Positions 14,234 to 22,770 of a stretch of DNA of 64,000 nt are shown here, piece by piece. The notes beneath the pieces are model-generated. The model saw only the letters and a program-made list of their open reading frames with translations, was not told where the DNA came from and searched no databases. The DNA comes from a virus, in IMG/VR virus record IMGVR_UViG_3300020207_000022, positions 1 through 64,000 of that record; one strand, 5' to 3'. Made by a program: the position numbers and the translations under genes. Position 1 is the first letter of the stretch; every line of letters begins with the position of its first letter.

Positions 14234-15070
14234 TCATACAGCAACTTCCCAAAGGCGATCATTAAAAGAACGACCAAAAAACATCTTTGTTCCAGTGTTG
14301 TTAAATTGTAGCGAAAGTGGACCAACTAGTTCAGCGTCATCAAAGTCAATACTGTCATAGCTTGCGGTGCTAATATCCCAAGCAGTTGTCATACTGTATT
14401 GTCTAATATCGTCCGTATCATTTCCATGCACCCACACATATTCTCCTGTCGGCGCAAACCACAATGCTGAAGGACTTGTTTGGGAGCCTTCAGTGGCTAG
14501 GTTTAATTCTACGCTGTCATAACTCGCAGTGCTAATGTCCCAAGCAGCGCTAAGGGTATGTTGAAACACTTTGTCCGTAGAATTGCCTGTTGTATAAAGT
14601 TTTAGGCCATCAGAACGAATAAAGAAATCTTTTGTTACGGTGCTTTGCAAAGGACTATAAGACTTACTGTCTGACGTAGCAGTCGAGATGTCCCATGCAG
14701 TGCTTAAAGAGTACTGCCTAATGATATCCGTTGTTCCTACAGCATTCTCAGCTATATAAACTTTTGTTCCATCATCTTTAAAGAATATACTTGCAATCGT
14801 TTCAGTGAATGTTTTCTCATTATCAACCGTTGAGCTAACAGTTGTTATATCCCACGCAGTTGATGCGGTATGTGTATGAACATCCGTGTCGTCTGCCTCG
14901 ATAAAAAGTTTTGTTCCATCGTAACTCCAACGGAAACAGCCTGTATATGCTCCGTGCGGAGAAGCAAAGTATGTTGTGTTTTTTACACCACTAGCAATGT
15001 CAGGGTGCGTCCACACAGACAATCCCATACCCGATAATGATCGTCCTGTTAAACTTGTTAATCTAGGCAT
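14234..15070 (-). CDS. Beta-propeller protein next to the tail fibre (putative receptor-binding or fibre-tip protein)
   Basis: 278 residues from ATG at 15070, which overlaps the tail-fibre stop as TAATG. Five repeats of about 45 residues each contain DG-T/L-K-L/V-[FY] and end in a TAWDISTASYDS-type strand with a preceding TD.I.QY; the layout is that of a small beta-propeller (YVTN/WD-like). No enzymatic residues are evident. Its coupling to a 1703-residue fibre suggests an adhesin or host-range tip, which is an inference. Confidence 0.65.
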   Translation of the reverse strand: MPRLTSLTGRSLSGMGLSVWTHPDIASGVKNTTYFASPHGAYTGCFRWSYDGTKLFIEADDTDVHTHTASTAWDITTVSSTVDNEKTFTETIASIFFKDDGTKVYIAENAVGTTDIIRQYSLSTAWDISTATSDSKSYSPLQSTVTKDFFIRSDGLKLYTTGNSTDKVFQHTLSAAWDISTASYDSVELNLATEGSQTSPSALWFAPTGEYVWVHGNDTDDIRQYSMTTAWDISTASYDSIDFDDAELVGPLSLQFNNTGTKMFFGRSFNDRLWEVAV

Positions 15071-18000
15071 TATGAATAACTCGTTGCTGAACCAATAACT
15101 TTCCACGCACCGCCTGAAGATCTAATTAAAGTGAAACTTACAATATCAGTTCCACTTGCAGTACCACTTGGAGCAGATCCACCTTGCCATAGAATAGTCT
15201 GTGCAGATCCATCAATCTGAACTGCTGTTGGCATATACGCAGTACCACCTTGACTTAAAATCAATGCGACACCGATAGTTCTACTTACAGTCGTAGGAAC
15301 ATTCGTAAAGTTTGCAGTAAAGTCTGCAGCCAAACTTGTATGATCGAATACCGCACCATCATTTAAGTTGTGTGTAACAACACCAGTTGCACCAGTTAGT
15401 GCATTTGTCTTTTCAGTTGTGATGTCATTAAACGTTACCTTACCAAACATATTGATTGGTGTGCCACCCGCTGCTGACTGAGAACCAATGTTGACATTAT
15501 CCTGCGAAAGACTGTTACCGATATCGATATCAAGAGAAGAATATATTAAGACGTTACTACCAGAAAGTCTTAAATCCCTAGTTCCAGTATCCGTATCTGC
15601 CGAAATTGTCAGTCCAGTATTCGAAAACGGCTTGACATATCCAACATTTGTCCCATCCGCAGCTTTGAAATTGACAAGCGGTTCACCACTATTGAGACTA
15701 TTCAATTCTAATACAGTAGTGTCAGTACCGTTTATTGCAAGATTAAATTTCATTGATCCATCATAGTCACCTGCAGTAGTGTCTTCAGCGGTTACTATGA
15801 TCTGTGCATAATCTTTATAAGTTGTGTATGTGGTCTCACCAGCTCTAAAATTCAAACGACCAATTACAGTATCATCTTCAGGAGTGTAGTCTGAGTTTGT
15901 GAGGATAAGGTTGGTTGGGTGTGATTGGTTAAATGTAGTTGTCGCCCCAAAGAAGTAAGAAGCATCTCTAGCAGTGGAATTCAAAGTCATACGGAAGTCT
16001 GGTCCACCAAACGGATCCCATCTTGGCGTTCCACTAATATGTTGACTAGAGTCACGAAGAATACCCATACCGTGTGGAACTTCTTCTGTGTGTCCTTCAG
16101 GAATGTAACTATTCTGTGACGCAGTACCATTGTTCGCATCACCAAACACGAAGAACGCAAGTGCACCATAGATTTCGTTGCCTGGGACAATCTCTGCATT
16201 GCCTGATGCCCCACCGTTAAATCCACCAAAGTCAGATCTATCAGACATTACTTCAGTGTTTGCATATGCACTAAATCTTAAAAGGTTTTGATCGTCAGAA
16301 ACAATTGATCTAACCTTTGCATCTGCGTTCTGATCAGTATAAACATCATAACTTGTCGCCGTACCACCGACTACACTTGTGAATGACAACCCACCTGCAC
16401 TGATTGGTCTCTGCGTCAACTGCGTCCATGTGTTATAAGGTGTCGCCGCATTCATATCGTGAGCAATTGTCCTCAACATATTGTTTTGGAAATACATTGT
16501 CGCACGAGTTGCAGACTGACCAGTTGTTGTATCATACCCCACAAATTGCAACGCAATATTTGTATCAGAGTAGATGTCGTTTGCAGTGTCTACTTCATCA
16601 ATGAGGTAAAAGTCTGGACCTGCGTAGAATGGTTTCGTCGCATGTGTTCCAATATTGTTAACCACAGGATCGTTTGGGTTGAATGGATCAATACCAACTT
16701 TTACAAAAGTTTCTAACCCACCGTCCAATTTCGCTTGTAAATCTATATAACCAAAACTATCGTTTACCGTTATAGATGAAACCTGCGAAGGTTTAACAGA
16801 AATACGAGCATACTCTGTGAGAGTTAATGTACTACCACCTTCATCAAGACCATCCCCAAAGAATCTAATATCACCTACAGATGAATTGATATTTGGTGTC
16901 ACATCTCTATTTTCAAATACCAAAGAACCGTTATTGATATTACCAGAAGTACTTCTAAACAATGTCAATGGAGTGTCTGATTCATCTCCTGCAGTTAGGA
17001 CTTCATCTAAGGTGCTAGAACCTGTTGGGAATGCAATATAGTTAGTACCATCGTTAGTGAATTCCCAACGATCAAAACCTTCGTTCCAACGGATTGCAAC
17101 GTTTGGCAAAACACCACGCTCTACATCAATGTATGACCAGTTACTTGATGAACCACTTGGAGATCCCGACTGTGCAGAGTTTAGAATAATTCTACCACCA
17201 TCAAATGCCTCACCAACAACATTGATATTTCCGTTCGCAGTAATTGTGCTTGCAGAAATTGATCCTCTACCTGTTACTGTCGCAAAGGTATCCGTTTCTG
17301 TGTAACTTGTCAAATAACCACTTAAATCTGGTGGGGTGAAATCAAACACACCGTTTGCATATGATAGTGCTGCAGACCCCGCAGCAGCAGTTGTTACACT
17401 GAAGTCGTTAAGAGTGACGCCTGATTGCGCAACCCAATCAAACCCCGAACCAGTCCAACTAAGTACTTCGTTTGCACCCGCACCTGCAGTTCCCAAACCA
17501 CTTGTCATGACACTATCAAGAGTACTAACTTCCCATGCAGAATTTGTGCCGTTATACTGTATCAGATCAGTATCTGCCAATCCTGTAAGATCAACATCCG
17601 TTAAATCACCAAAGACAGTAGCTCCACCTGCACCTGCGGATGTAATGTAAGTGTTTGTGTCGTAATACCATTCGCCGCCCACATTTCTTAAGAACCCATC
17701 ACCAGAAGATGCAACAACATTTGCAACTGCAGAAGCGGTGAAGACTGGATCTGTTTCTGTTCCACCTCCTAATCCAGAAAGATCTGGTGGGGTGAACGTG
17801 AATAGACCAGTAGAGCTGTCATAAGACAACGAACCGTTACCGCTTGGAACCTCATTGTTTGCAGAAAGATCACTAAGTGTAATACCTGTAGACTGAAGGT
17901 TTGCAGAGAAAACACCAGTGGTGTCGTTGTATGAAATGTCACCACTTGCGCTTAGATCTGCTAAAGTAATATATCCTGCACCATTACTAAATGTTGCTAC

Positions 18001-20181
18001 GTTTGCGGTTTCCAATGCAACTGCAACACCACCGACAGTCAACCCACCAAATTCTGCAGAGTTTGTTGTTGTAGAACCGTTTGTGGTAACTTGATCCAAG
18101 TTTAATGTGGATGTAGGAATGTCGTTTGCAGTGATGTAAGTATTTGCGTCCCAATACCAGTTGTTTGCGTTATCTTGTCTGAGGAAACCTTCACCATCCA
18201 CAATAAGACTTGTTGTATGTGCATTAAAGATGGGATCTGTTTCTTCTTCAAGGAATGTATTTGCTTCGTATGACCAGTTTCCACCCCCATCGTTTACAAG
18301 TCTACCAGTACCATTAATTATATTATATGTGGTGTGAGCGGTAAATACTGGGTCTGTTTCAGATCCAGCTGCAGTCAGATATGTGTTCGAATCATAGAAC
18401 CAGTTGCCCGAACCGTCTTGTTTAAGGAAACCAAGACCATCGTTGATATTCGCAGTAGTATGCGCAGAGAAGACGGGATCCGTTTCAACGAGAGTGTTTG
18501 CAGTTAGATATGTGGTTGTCGCAATGTAAGACCAGTTGTCTGCACCATCATTCACCAAAAGACCGTTACCGTTACCAATGTTGTACGTTCTGTGAGCAGT
18601 GAACACTGGATCTGATTCTGCACCTGCTGATGTTACATAAGTGTTTGTATCGTAGAACCACTCACCACCAATATTTTTAAGGAAACCTTCTGTGACAGCT
18701 ATGTCAACGTTCGCAACTGCAGACGCAGAGAAGATTGGATCGGTTTCGTTTACAATGTAATTCTGCAAGTCAGTGATTTGACTTTCAGTGATACGAAGAT
18801 CTGCTTGGTGTTGAACCACACTTGTATTAGAAATATATGCATCTGGTACAATCGCCCAAACAACAGATTGCGTCAAGTCATTAGATTCTGCACCTGCAGA
18901 TTGTGCAATATATGTTAACCCTGTAGCTTGGTTGTTAACTGCGACAAGTTGGTTACCTGCACCAACATAGTTTGCAGGAGTGTCCGAAAGTGCAAGAAAA
19001 GACGTTGCACCACCACCACTGCCGGAAGGCGCATCTTGAAAACTGAATGCACTACCATTGGAAGTTAGAATTTGACCATTTGCGCCAGAACCACCCACAA
19101 CATCAACCAATTCGAGTAAAGATGCATTTGAGATGCCCGCATTTGTCAAATCTGTGGGAATATTCTGTAGACTTGTATATTCTCCATCGAATTCTGAATA
19201 GTCAGTACCTGCCACAGCAGCACTAATATTTCCCGCACCATCTGACTTTACAATACCTGTAACTGCGCCAACAACAGGATCTGTTTCAGATCCACCGCTA
19301 CCGCCTAATGACACCCACTGGAAGTCTGAACCATTCCATTGCAAGTATTCATTAGAGTTTGCAGAGTTTGTGTTTAAGTGCGAACTAACATCAGTGTCAC
19401 CATAAGAACCAGTAACTGTTAGGTCACCAGAACCAAGTATGGATGCGCCATTGATTGTTTTAATGTTTGTACCAGAAACCAAAATTTCTTGCGCATCTGT
19501 GATACCATAACCAGACAAAGTTGTGGGGGCACCAGTTAGTGAAGAGAATGCACCATCAAACGCATCGGTAATACCGAACCCTGCAATTGTAGTTGGTTTA
19601 TTTGTAAGAGTAGTCCAGTCTGCAGTTGCAGTAACAGTTAAATCACCCGTTCCAAGAATAGATTGGCTGTTGATTGTCTTAATGTTTGTACCAGAAACTA
19701 GAAGCGCTTGTGCATCTGTAATACCGTATCCTGCAACAGTTGTTGGGGTTCCTGTCAAAGAAGAGAATGCAAAGTCTTGTGAAAAGGTAGCGTTGATTGT
19801 AAGCGTGTCAGTCGTCGCATTTGTTGTAAGACTGATGTTTGTACCTGCGGCAAAATTAATAGTGTCCGTTGTGCTGTCTGCAGCGATAGTTGTTTGACCA
19901 GATACTGCAAAGTTACTGAATGCATTTTGGTTCGGATCACCAGATCCACCACCGCCACCAAGACCACCCCAACCGCCGTTGATGTAACCTTCAAACTGGT
20001 TTAGTTGAGTGTTATATCTGAGAAATCCGTTCGTTGGGGAACCGTCTCTTTGTGCAGTCGTTCCTGCAGGGATTTGAATCGAACCAGTCGAACTAGTGCG
20101 TGGTGCGATTGCTTCTAAGTTGTCATCCATCTCTTGGTACGTAAGGGATGAACCTTTAGTAATTCGTTTTGTAATAGCCAT
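15070..20181 (-). CDS. Large tail fibre protein (1703 residues)
   Basis: N-terminus MAITKRITKGSSLTYQEMDD is typical of fibre and fibre-attachment proteins in marine T4-like phages. It contains several GYGITDA fibre motifs with repeated SSLTGTPTT (about residues 140-250), a tandem array of ETDPVF repeats (about residues 475-690, with a further copy near 810-850), long Ser/Thr/Asn/Gly beta-rich stretches, and a C-terminal segment VSFTLIRSSGGAWKVIGS. No peptidase or chaperone motif was seen at the C-terminus. It is coupled to the propeller gene downstream and to the 121-residue gene upstream by TAATG overlaps. Late structural gene, probably host recognition. Confidence 0.85.
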   Translation of the reverse strand: MAITKRITKGSSLTYQEMDDNLEAIAPRTSSTGSIQIPAGTTAQRDGSPTNGFLRYNTQLNQFEGYINGGWGGLGGGGGSGDPNQNAFSNFAVSGQTTIAADSTTDTINFAAGTNISLTTNATTDTLTINATFSQDFAFSSLTGTPTTVAGYGITDAQALLVSGTNIKTINSQSILGTGDLTVTATADWTTLTNKPTTIAGFGITDAFDGAFSSLTGAPTTLSGYGITDAQEILVSGTNIKTINGASILGSGDLTVTGSYGDTDVSSHLNTNSANSNEYLQWNGSDFQWVSLGGSGGSETDPVVGAVTGIVKSDGAGNISAAVAGTDYSEFDGEYTSLQNIPTDLTNAGISNASLLELVDVVGGSGANGQILTSNGSAFSFQDAPSGSGGGATSFLALSDTPANYVGAGNQLVAVNNQATGLTYIAQSAGAESNDLTQSVVWAIVPDAYISNTSVVQHQADLRITESQITDLQNYIVNETDPIFSASAVANVDIAVTEGFLKNIGGEWFYDTNTYVTSAGAESDPVFTAHRTYNIGNGNGLLVNDGADNWSYIATTTYLTANTLVETDPVFSAHTTANINDGLGFLKQDGSGNWFYDSNTYLTAAGSETDPVFTAHTTYNIINGTGRLVNDGGGNWSYEANTFLEEETDPIFNAHTTSLIVDGEGFLRQDNANNWYWDANTYITANDIPTSTLNLDQVTTNGSTTTNSAEFGGLTVGGVAVALETANVATFSNGAGYITLADLSASGDISYNDTTGVFSANLQSTGITLSDLSANNEVPSGNGSLSYDSSTGLFTFTPPDLSGLGGGTETDPVFTASAVANVVASSGDGFLRNVGGEWYYDTNTYITSAGAGGATVFGDLTDVDLTGLADTDLIQYNGTNSAWEVSTLDSVMTSGLGTAGAGANEVLSWTGSGFDWVAQSGVTLNDFSVTTAAAGSAALSYANGVFDFTPPDLSGYLTSYTETDTFATVTGRGSISASTITANGNINVVGEAFDGGRIILNSAQSGSPSGSSSNWSYIDVERGVLPNVAIRWNEGFDRWEFTNDGTNYIAFPTGSSTLDEVLTAGDESDTPLTLFRSTSGNINNGSLVFENRDVTPNINSSVGDIRFFGDGLDEGGSTLTLTEYARISVKPSQVSSITVNDSFGYIDLQAKLDGGLETFVKVGIDPFNPNDPVVNNIGTHATKPFYAGPDFYLIDEVDTANDIYSDTNIALQFVGYDTTTGQSATRATMYFQNNMLRTIAHDMNAATPYNTWTQLTQRPISAGGLSFTSVVGGTATSYDVYTDQNADAKVRSIVSDDQNLLRFSAYANTEVMSDRSDFGGFNGGASGNAEIVPGNEIYGALAFFVFGDANNGTASQNSYIPEGHTEEVPHGMGILRDSSQHISGTPRWDPFGGPDFRMTLNSTARDASYFFGATTTFNQSHPTNLILTNSDYTPEDDTVIGRLNFRAGETTYTTYKDYAQIIVTAEDTTAGDYDGSMKFNLAINGTDTTVLELNSLNSGEPLVNFKAADGTNVGYVKPFSNTGLTISADTDTGTRDLRLSGSNVLIYSSLDIDIGNSLSQDNVNIGSQSAAGGTPINMFGKVTFNDITTEKTNALTGATGVVTHNLNDGAVFDHTSLAADFTANFTNVPTTVSRTIGVALILSQGGTAYMPTAVQIDGSAQTILWQGGSAPSGTASGTDIVSFTLIRSSGGAWKVIGSATSYS
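18120..18755 (-). repeat. Tandem in-gene repeats (ETDPVF type) in the tail fibre
   Basis: Five consecutive units of about 39-44 codons, each with ETDP[VI]F.AHTT, a GFL/RLV strand, NW[FS]Y or EWFYD, and a NTY[LV]T end. A sixth, diverged copy lies near 17640-17760. Codon-level similarity between copies suggests recombination-driven expansion and contraction. Confidence 0.75.
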
Positions 20182-20546
20182 TAAGTACTTTCCCCAAATT
20201 CGTTGTAGTATACACCTACATATGAGCTATAAGTTGGTGAAGACGGTATCGAACCTTCTTCGAAATAATTGTCGTCGACATAATATATATCTACGTAAGA
20301 ATACGCTGCTTCTATAACATATCCCACATCTACATACCCAGGCGTTAAGTAAAATGCAGTAGTGTCTTGAAATTCGCCTGGGTTCGGTTCAACATAATTG
20401 AAATCAACAAATTCAAATAACTGTATTTCATTATTACTTGGTGTCGACGTAAAGACATATGCCTGATCGATTAACGCCTGTTTTAAGACTGGATCTGTTT
20501 CTGCAGCAATAGCTGCGAGTAACGCTGCATAATCTGGATTAGTCAT
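20181..20546 (-). CDS. Tyr-rich small tail-associated protein (121 residues)
   Basis: Helical N-terminus (NPDYAALLAAIAAETDPVLK) followed by about 70 residues very rich in Tyr, Val and Asp (YVDVGYVIEAAYSYVDIYY). It carries the same ETDPV string as the fibre repeats. TAATG overlap with the fibre gene downstream; one base after the end of the PAAR gene. Probably a tail-fibre connector or accessory, not a recognised family. Confidence 0.6.
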   Translation of the reverse strand: MTNPDYAALLAAIAAETDPVLKQALIDQAYVFTSTPSNNEIQLFEFVDFNYVEPNPGEFQDTTAFYLTPGYVDVGYVIEAAYSYVDIYYVDDNYFEEGSIPSSPTYSSYVGVYYNEFGEST

Positions 20547-20840
20547 TTAACTACCTACGTTAACTTTAGGTGCTCCTGATTCCGCTTGGTTTGGAACCCA
20601 AGACCCATGACCCCCTGTTGCGTCTCCTGCCCTATGAACAAATGCACCTACCGCTTTTACTTTTCCAGAACTACCAGTCGCAGGATCTCCACATGCAGTG
20701 GAGTCGCCTTTACGAATTACTGGATCACCTTGTGCCTCAACCTTATTCTGACCCGCAGTATATGGAGTTTTATGAAAAGGGTTGGGAGTAGGACTTGCGT
20801 GTCCTACGTGGAAGTGTGCAGTTGTGACTATCCTAGGCAT
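20547..20840 (-). CDS. PAAR-type tail spike tip protein
   Basis: 97 residues fitting the PAAR fold that sharpens the T4 gp5 spike (gp5.4 counterpart) and type VI secretion spikes. It begins MPRIVTTAHFHVGHAS, has the Pro-Ala-like repeats GDPVIRKGDSTACGDP and GKVKAVGAFVHRAGDATGGHG, and spaced His/Cys residues suited to the metal site at the tip. It sits at the head of the tail-fibre unit. Confidence 0.75.
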   Translation of the reverse strand: MPRIVTTAHFHVGHASPTPNPFHKTPYTAGQNKVEAQGDPVIRKGDSTACGDPATGSSGKVKAVGAFVHRAGDATGGHGSWVPNQAESGAPKVNVGS

Positions 20841-20844
20841 AATT

Positions 20845-21096
20845 TTACCAAGTATTAATTTTGTTTTGTATCGACCTCGAACCTTGGTGGTGCGACTTTA
20901 CATTTTTAAGAACATCTCTAAAACCATCATCTGGTTTGCGTAAACCCATTCTTACAGGATCACCAATAGATGGCGGTCTATTCAATAATTGTTGCAACTC
21001 AGGATGCGTATTTTTGTATTCATCCAGTTCAGAAATTTTCATTGTGATTTCAAATTCTTCATTAGTATTTATATTACGAAAGTTGTAAGTAGGCAT
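20845..21096 (-). CDS. Conserved small T4-like phage protein (FmdB-like N-terminus without Cys)
   Basis: 83 residues. The start MPTYNFRNINTNEEFE matches the outline of FmdB-type zinc-ribbon proteins but lacks the Cys residues, so metal binding is not expected. The middle IGDPVRMGLRKPDDGFRDVL recurs in T4-like cyanophage relatives that sit beside tail genes. First gene of the late tail-fibre unit. Function unknown. Confidence 0.65.
   Translation of the reverse strand: MPTYNFRNINTNEEFEITMKISELDEYKNTHPELQQLLNRPPSIGDPVRMGLRKPDDGFRDVLKNVKSHHQGSRSIQNKINTW
21066..21073 (-). promoter_or_regulatory. TATAAATA late-promoter-like element
   Basis: Exact TATAAATA on the minus strand, but inside the first codons of the 83-residue gene, so it would serve the PAAR gene and fibre. 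A related CCTAAATA lies upstream of the gene at 21127-21134. Confidence 0.5.
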
Positions 21097-21126
21097 GACA
21101 TAGTCCTCATCAATATCTGTTTATTA

Positions 21127-21134
21127 TATTTAGG
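21127..21134 (-). promoter_or_regulatory. CCTAAATA element, possible variant late promoter
   Basis: CCTAAATATA on the minus strand, about 30 bases before the start at 21096 and just after the terminator. The same ten bases occur at 27845-27854 before the RuvC gene. Confidence 0.4.
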
Positions 21135-21140
21135 TAATAC

Positions 21141-21167
21141 AAAAAAAGACGGTCAATTTCTTGACCG
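21141..21167 (-). terminator. Rho-independent terminator
   Basis: On the minus strand CGGTCAA, loop GAAA, TTGACCG followed by TC and seven T residues. It lies after the early gene ending at 21215 and before the late tail-fibre unit, so it separates the two. Confidence 0.85.
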
Positions 21168-21214
21168 CCAGTCTTCTGATCTAATCCAAAGAGAAAGGAA
21201 AAAAGGAAACTAAA

Positions 21215-21466
21215 TTAGATCAGGTATTCATCATTCTCATTTTCCCACGCACTGATTGCGTTTCTGAAACCTAGTCCCAACATACCATCATACTCTGACA
21301 TATCTTCCCAAACTTCAATTACTTCTTCGATCTGCGCTTGAGTTAATTCTGATGGACAATCCACACCAAAGTGTTCTTGGATATGACCATACGCCCATTC
21401 TGTTACTTCACCTTCAATCCAATCAAGCATCTTGTGAGGTTTGTGGATAGTAAATTTTTCTGACAT
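21215..21466 (-). CDS. Conserved small T4-like phage protein (83 residues)
   Basis: 83 residues from ATG at 21466 (MSEKFTIHKPHKMLDWIEGE), with GGAGA ahead of it; the ATG at 21478 that forms part of that site is not used. Acidic, helical, with a WAYGHIQEHFG segment. I associate this layout with conserved cyanophage/pelagiphage proteins of unknown role. Last gene before the terminator. Confidence 0.65.
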   Translation of the reverse strand: MSEKFTIHKPHKMLDWIEGEVTEWAYGHIQEHFGVDCPSELTQAQIEEVIEVWEDMSEYDGMLGLGFRNAISAWENENDEYLI

Positions 21467-21479
21467 TTTATTCTCCATA

Positions 21480-22064
21480 TTATCCAGTGATTAAGTTGTA
21501 GATCTCTTTCCACCCTTGAACACGAGTGGCTTGACCTGTGTAACCTGCGTTGTGAGTGTGTGCCATAAGGATACCTTCACAACCAACATTAATACCAACG
21601 TCGACGTTCTCAGGTTTGTCTTCAACCCAATAACATCCTGTATCCCGATACTCTTCCATGACTTCGTCTTTGTCTGCACCTGTGTCCAAATACACAAACC
21701 GTTCAAAGACAGTGTCACCAAACAACTCCCGAAGGTTTTTGCTCCGTAAGTGTTGAGCGTAAGTATCATTACTCAAACTAGTGATTGCGTGGAAAACATA
21801 TCCATGTTCTTCGTGCAGTTTTTTGACATACTTTACTGCGTCCCGAAGAGGAGCAAGTTTCCGCATCCACGCACTCTCGTTGAACATCCGAATCAACCGT
21901 TTGCATTCTTGTTTTTCAATTCCGTACTTGACATCCATTTCATAAATGCCTTCTTGTACAACTTGATAACCGTGCCGATGCATCCACTGACCAAAAGCGT
22001 ACTCCCAGTCTAGGACGACACCGTCACAGTCTGTCAATATTGTTTTCTCTTTTATTGCTATCAT
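21480..22064 (-). CDS. HAD-type 5'(3')-deoxyribonucleotidase-like phosphatase
   Basis: 194 residues. Motif I is TDCDGVVLDWEY (nucleophile Asp12, acid Asp14), with an LRDAVKYVKKL helix, ITSLSND as motif II (Ser) and CYWVEDKPEN as motif IV. Size and order fit the NT5C family that dephosphorylates deoxyribonucleotides, a logical activity next to nucleotide recycling. The substrate is not proven by sequence. Own promoter at 22096-22124. Confidence 0.75.
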   Translation of the reverse strand: MIAIKEKTILTDCDGVVLDWEYAFGQWMHRHGYQVVQEGIYEMDVKYGIEKQECKRLIRMFNESAWMRKLAPLRDAVKYVKKLHEEHGYVFHAITSLSNDTYAQHLRSKNLRELFGDTVFERFVYLDTGADKDEVMEEYRDTGCYWVEDKPENVDVGINVGCEGILMAHTHNAGYTGQATRVQGWKEIYNLITG

Positions 22065-22095
22065 AATCTACTACTTTCTCATTACTTACATTATT

Positions 22096-22124
22096 AATAT
22101 AGTGTATTTGATAACAAATGTCAA
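22096..22124 (-). promoter_or_regulatory. Sigma70-type early promoter
   Basis: TTGACA, 17 bases, TATATT on the minus strand, upstream of the HAD phosphatase start at 22064. Confidence 0.8.
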
Positions 22125-22152
22125 GAGCTTTTTTTGATTTTTTTTGATTTTT

Positions 22153-22329
22153 TTATGCGTCTCGAAAATCTTTAAAGTTCATATGTTTTTGTTTTCGATT
22201 TTCATTCTCACGCAGTTTGCGTTTCTTACCACGTTGTTTTTCCCGAATGCGATCTTCATTAAAGTTTCCCCATTCGTCATCGTCAAAACGATTTTTTTGC
22301 TTGCGAAAATTTTTGAACTTTTTAGACAT
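22153..22329 (-). CDS. Small very basic conserved protein (58 residues)
   Basis: ATG at 22329 (MSKKFKNFRKQKNRFDDDEW). A Lys/Arg-rich start, an FDDDEWGNFNEDR acidic patch, then a basic helix and a FKDFRDA end. Resembles short basic proteins near RNase H in T4-like marine phages; nucleic acid binding is plausible but unproven. Five bases separate it from the 144-residue gene. Confidence 0.65.
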   Translation of the reverse strand: MSKKFKNFRKQKNRFDDDEWGNFNEDRIREKQRGKKRKLRENENRKQKHMNFKDFRDA

Positions 22330-22334
22330 CTTTC

Positions 22335-22769
22335 TTAACTCAGTTTTAGTGGATCAATAAAAATTCGTGGAAGTCCTTCTTCCACAGTTTGTTTGGTCAG
22401 ACCTTTCACCTTTTCTCTTGTGATCATCTGACACAACATCTCAGAGTCTTCATCACACACATCTTCTAGCAGACCAATAAACAACGACTCACGTTTAGCT
22501 TGTTGTAGATTATCATAACCGCCTCCCTTTACGAAGATGCGTAGCTTCCTTGCTTCATGATAAAGCATCATTCCTTCGTCTGAAGTTGCATTCTCCTTGT
22601 AGGGTGGTGCAGTGTCTGGAACGAGGAATTCAATATTCTCGTCATACCATAGACGAAGAATAATGCGTAGAGGAACAGAGTCGTGTTTTTGCAACCATTC
22701 TATTTTTTGTTTCTTACTTTTAAGTTTACCTGCTTGGTTCACGATTTCAGAAATCGGTATTCTCGCCAT
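22335..22769 (-). CDS. Conserved T4-like marine phage protein (144 residues)
   Basis: 144 residues, helical and soluble (KLKSKKQKIEWLQKHDS start, DVCDEDSEMLCQM near the end). It matches in outline a conserved protein found between RNase H and small basic proteins in cyanophages. A role in clamp or replication accessory function has not been shown. One base separates it from rnh. Confidence 0.65.
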   Translation of the reverse strand: MARIPISEIVNQAGKLKSKKQKIEWLQKHDSVPLRIILRLWYDENIEFLVPDTAPPYKENATSDEGMMLYHEARKLRIFVKGGGYDNLQQAKRESLFIGLLEDVCDEDSEMLCQMITREKVKGLTKQTVEEGLPRIFIDPLKLS

Positions 22770-22770
22770 T

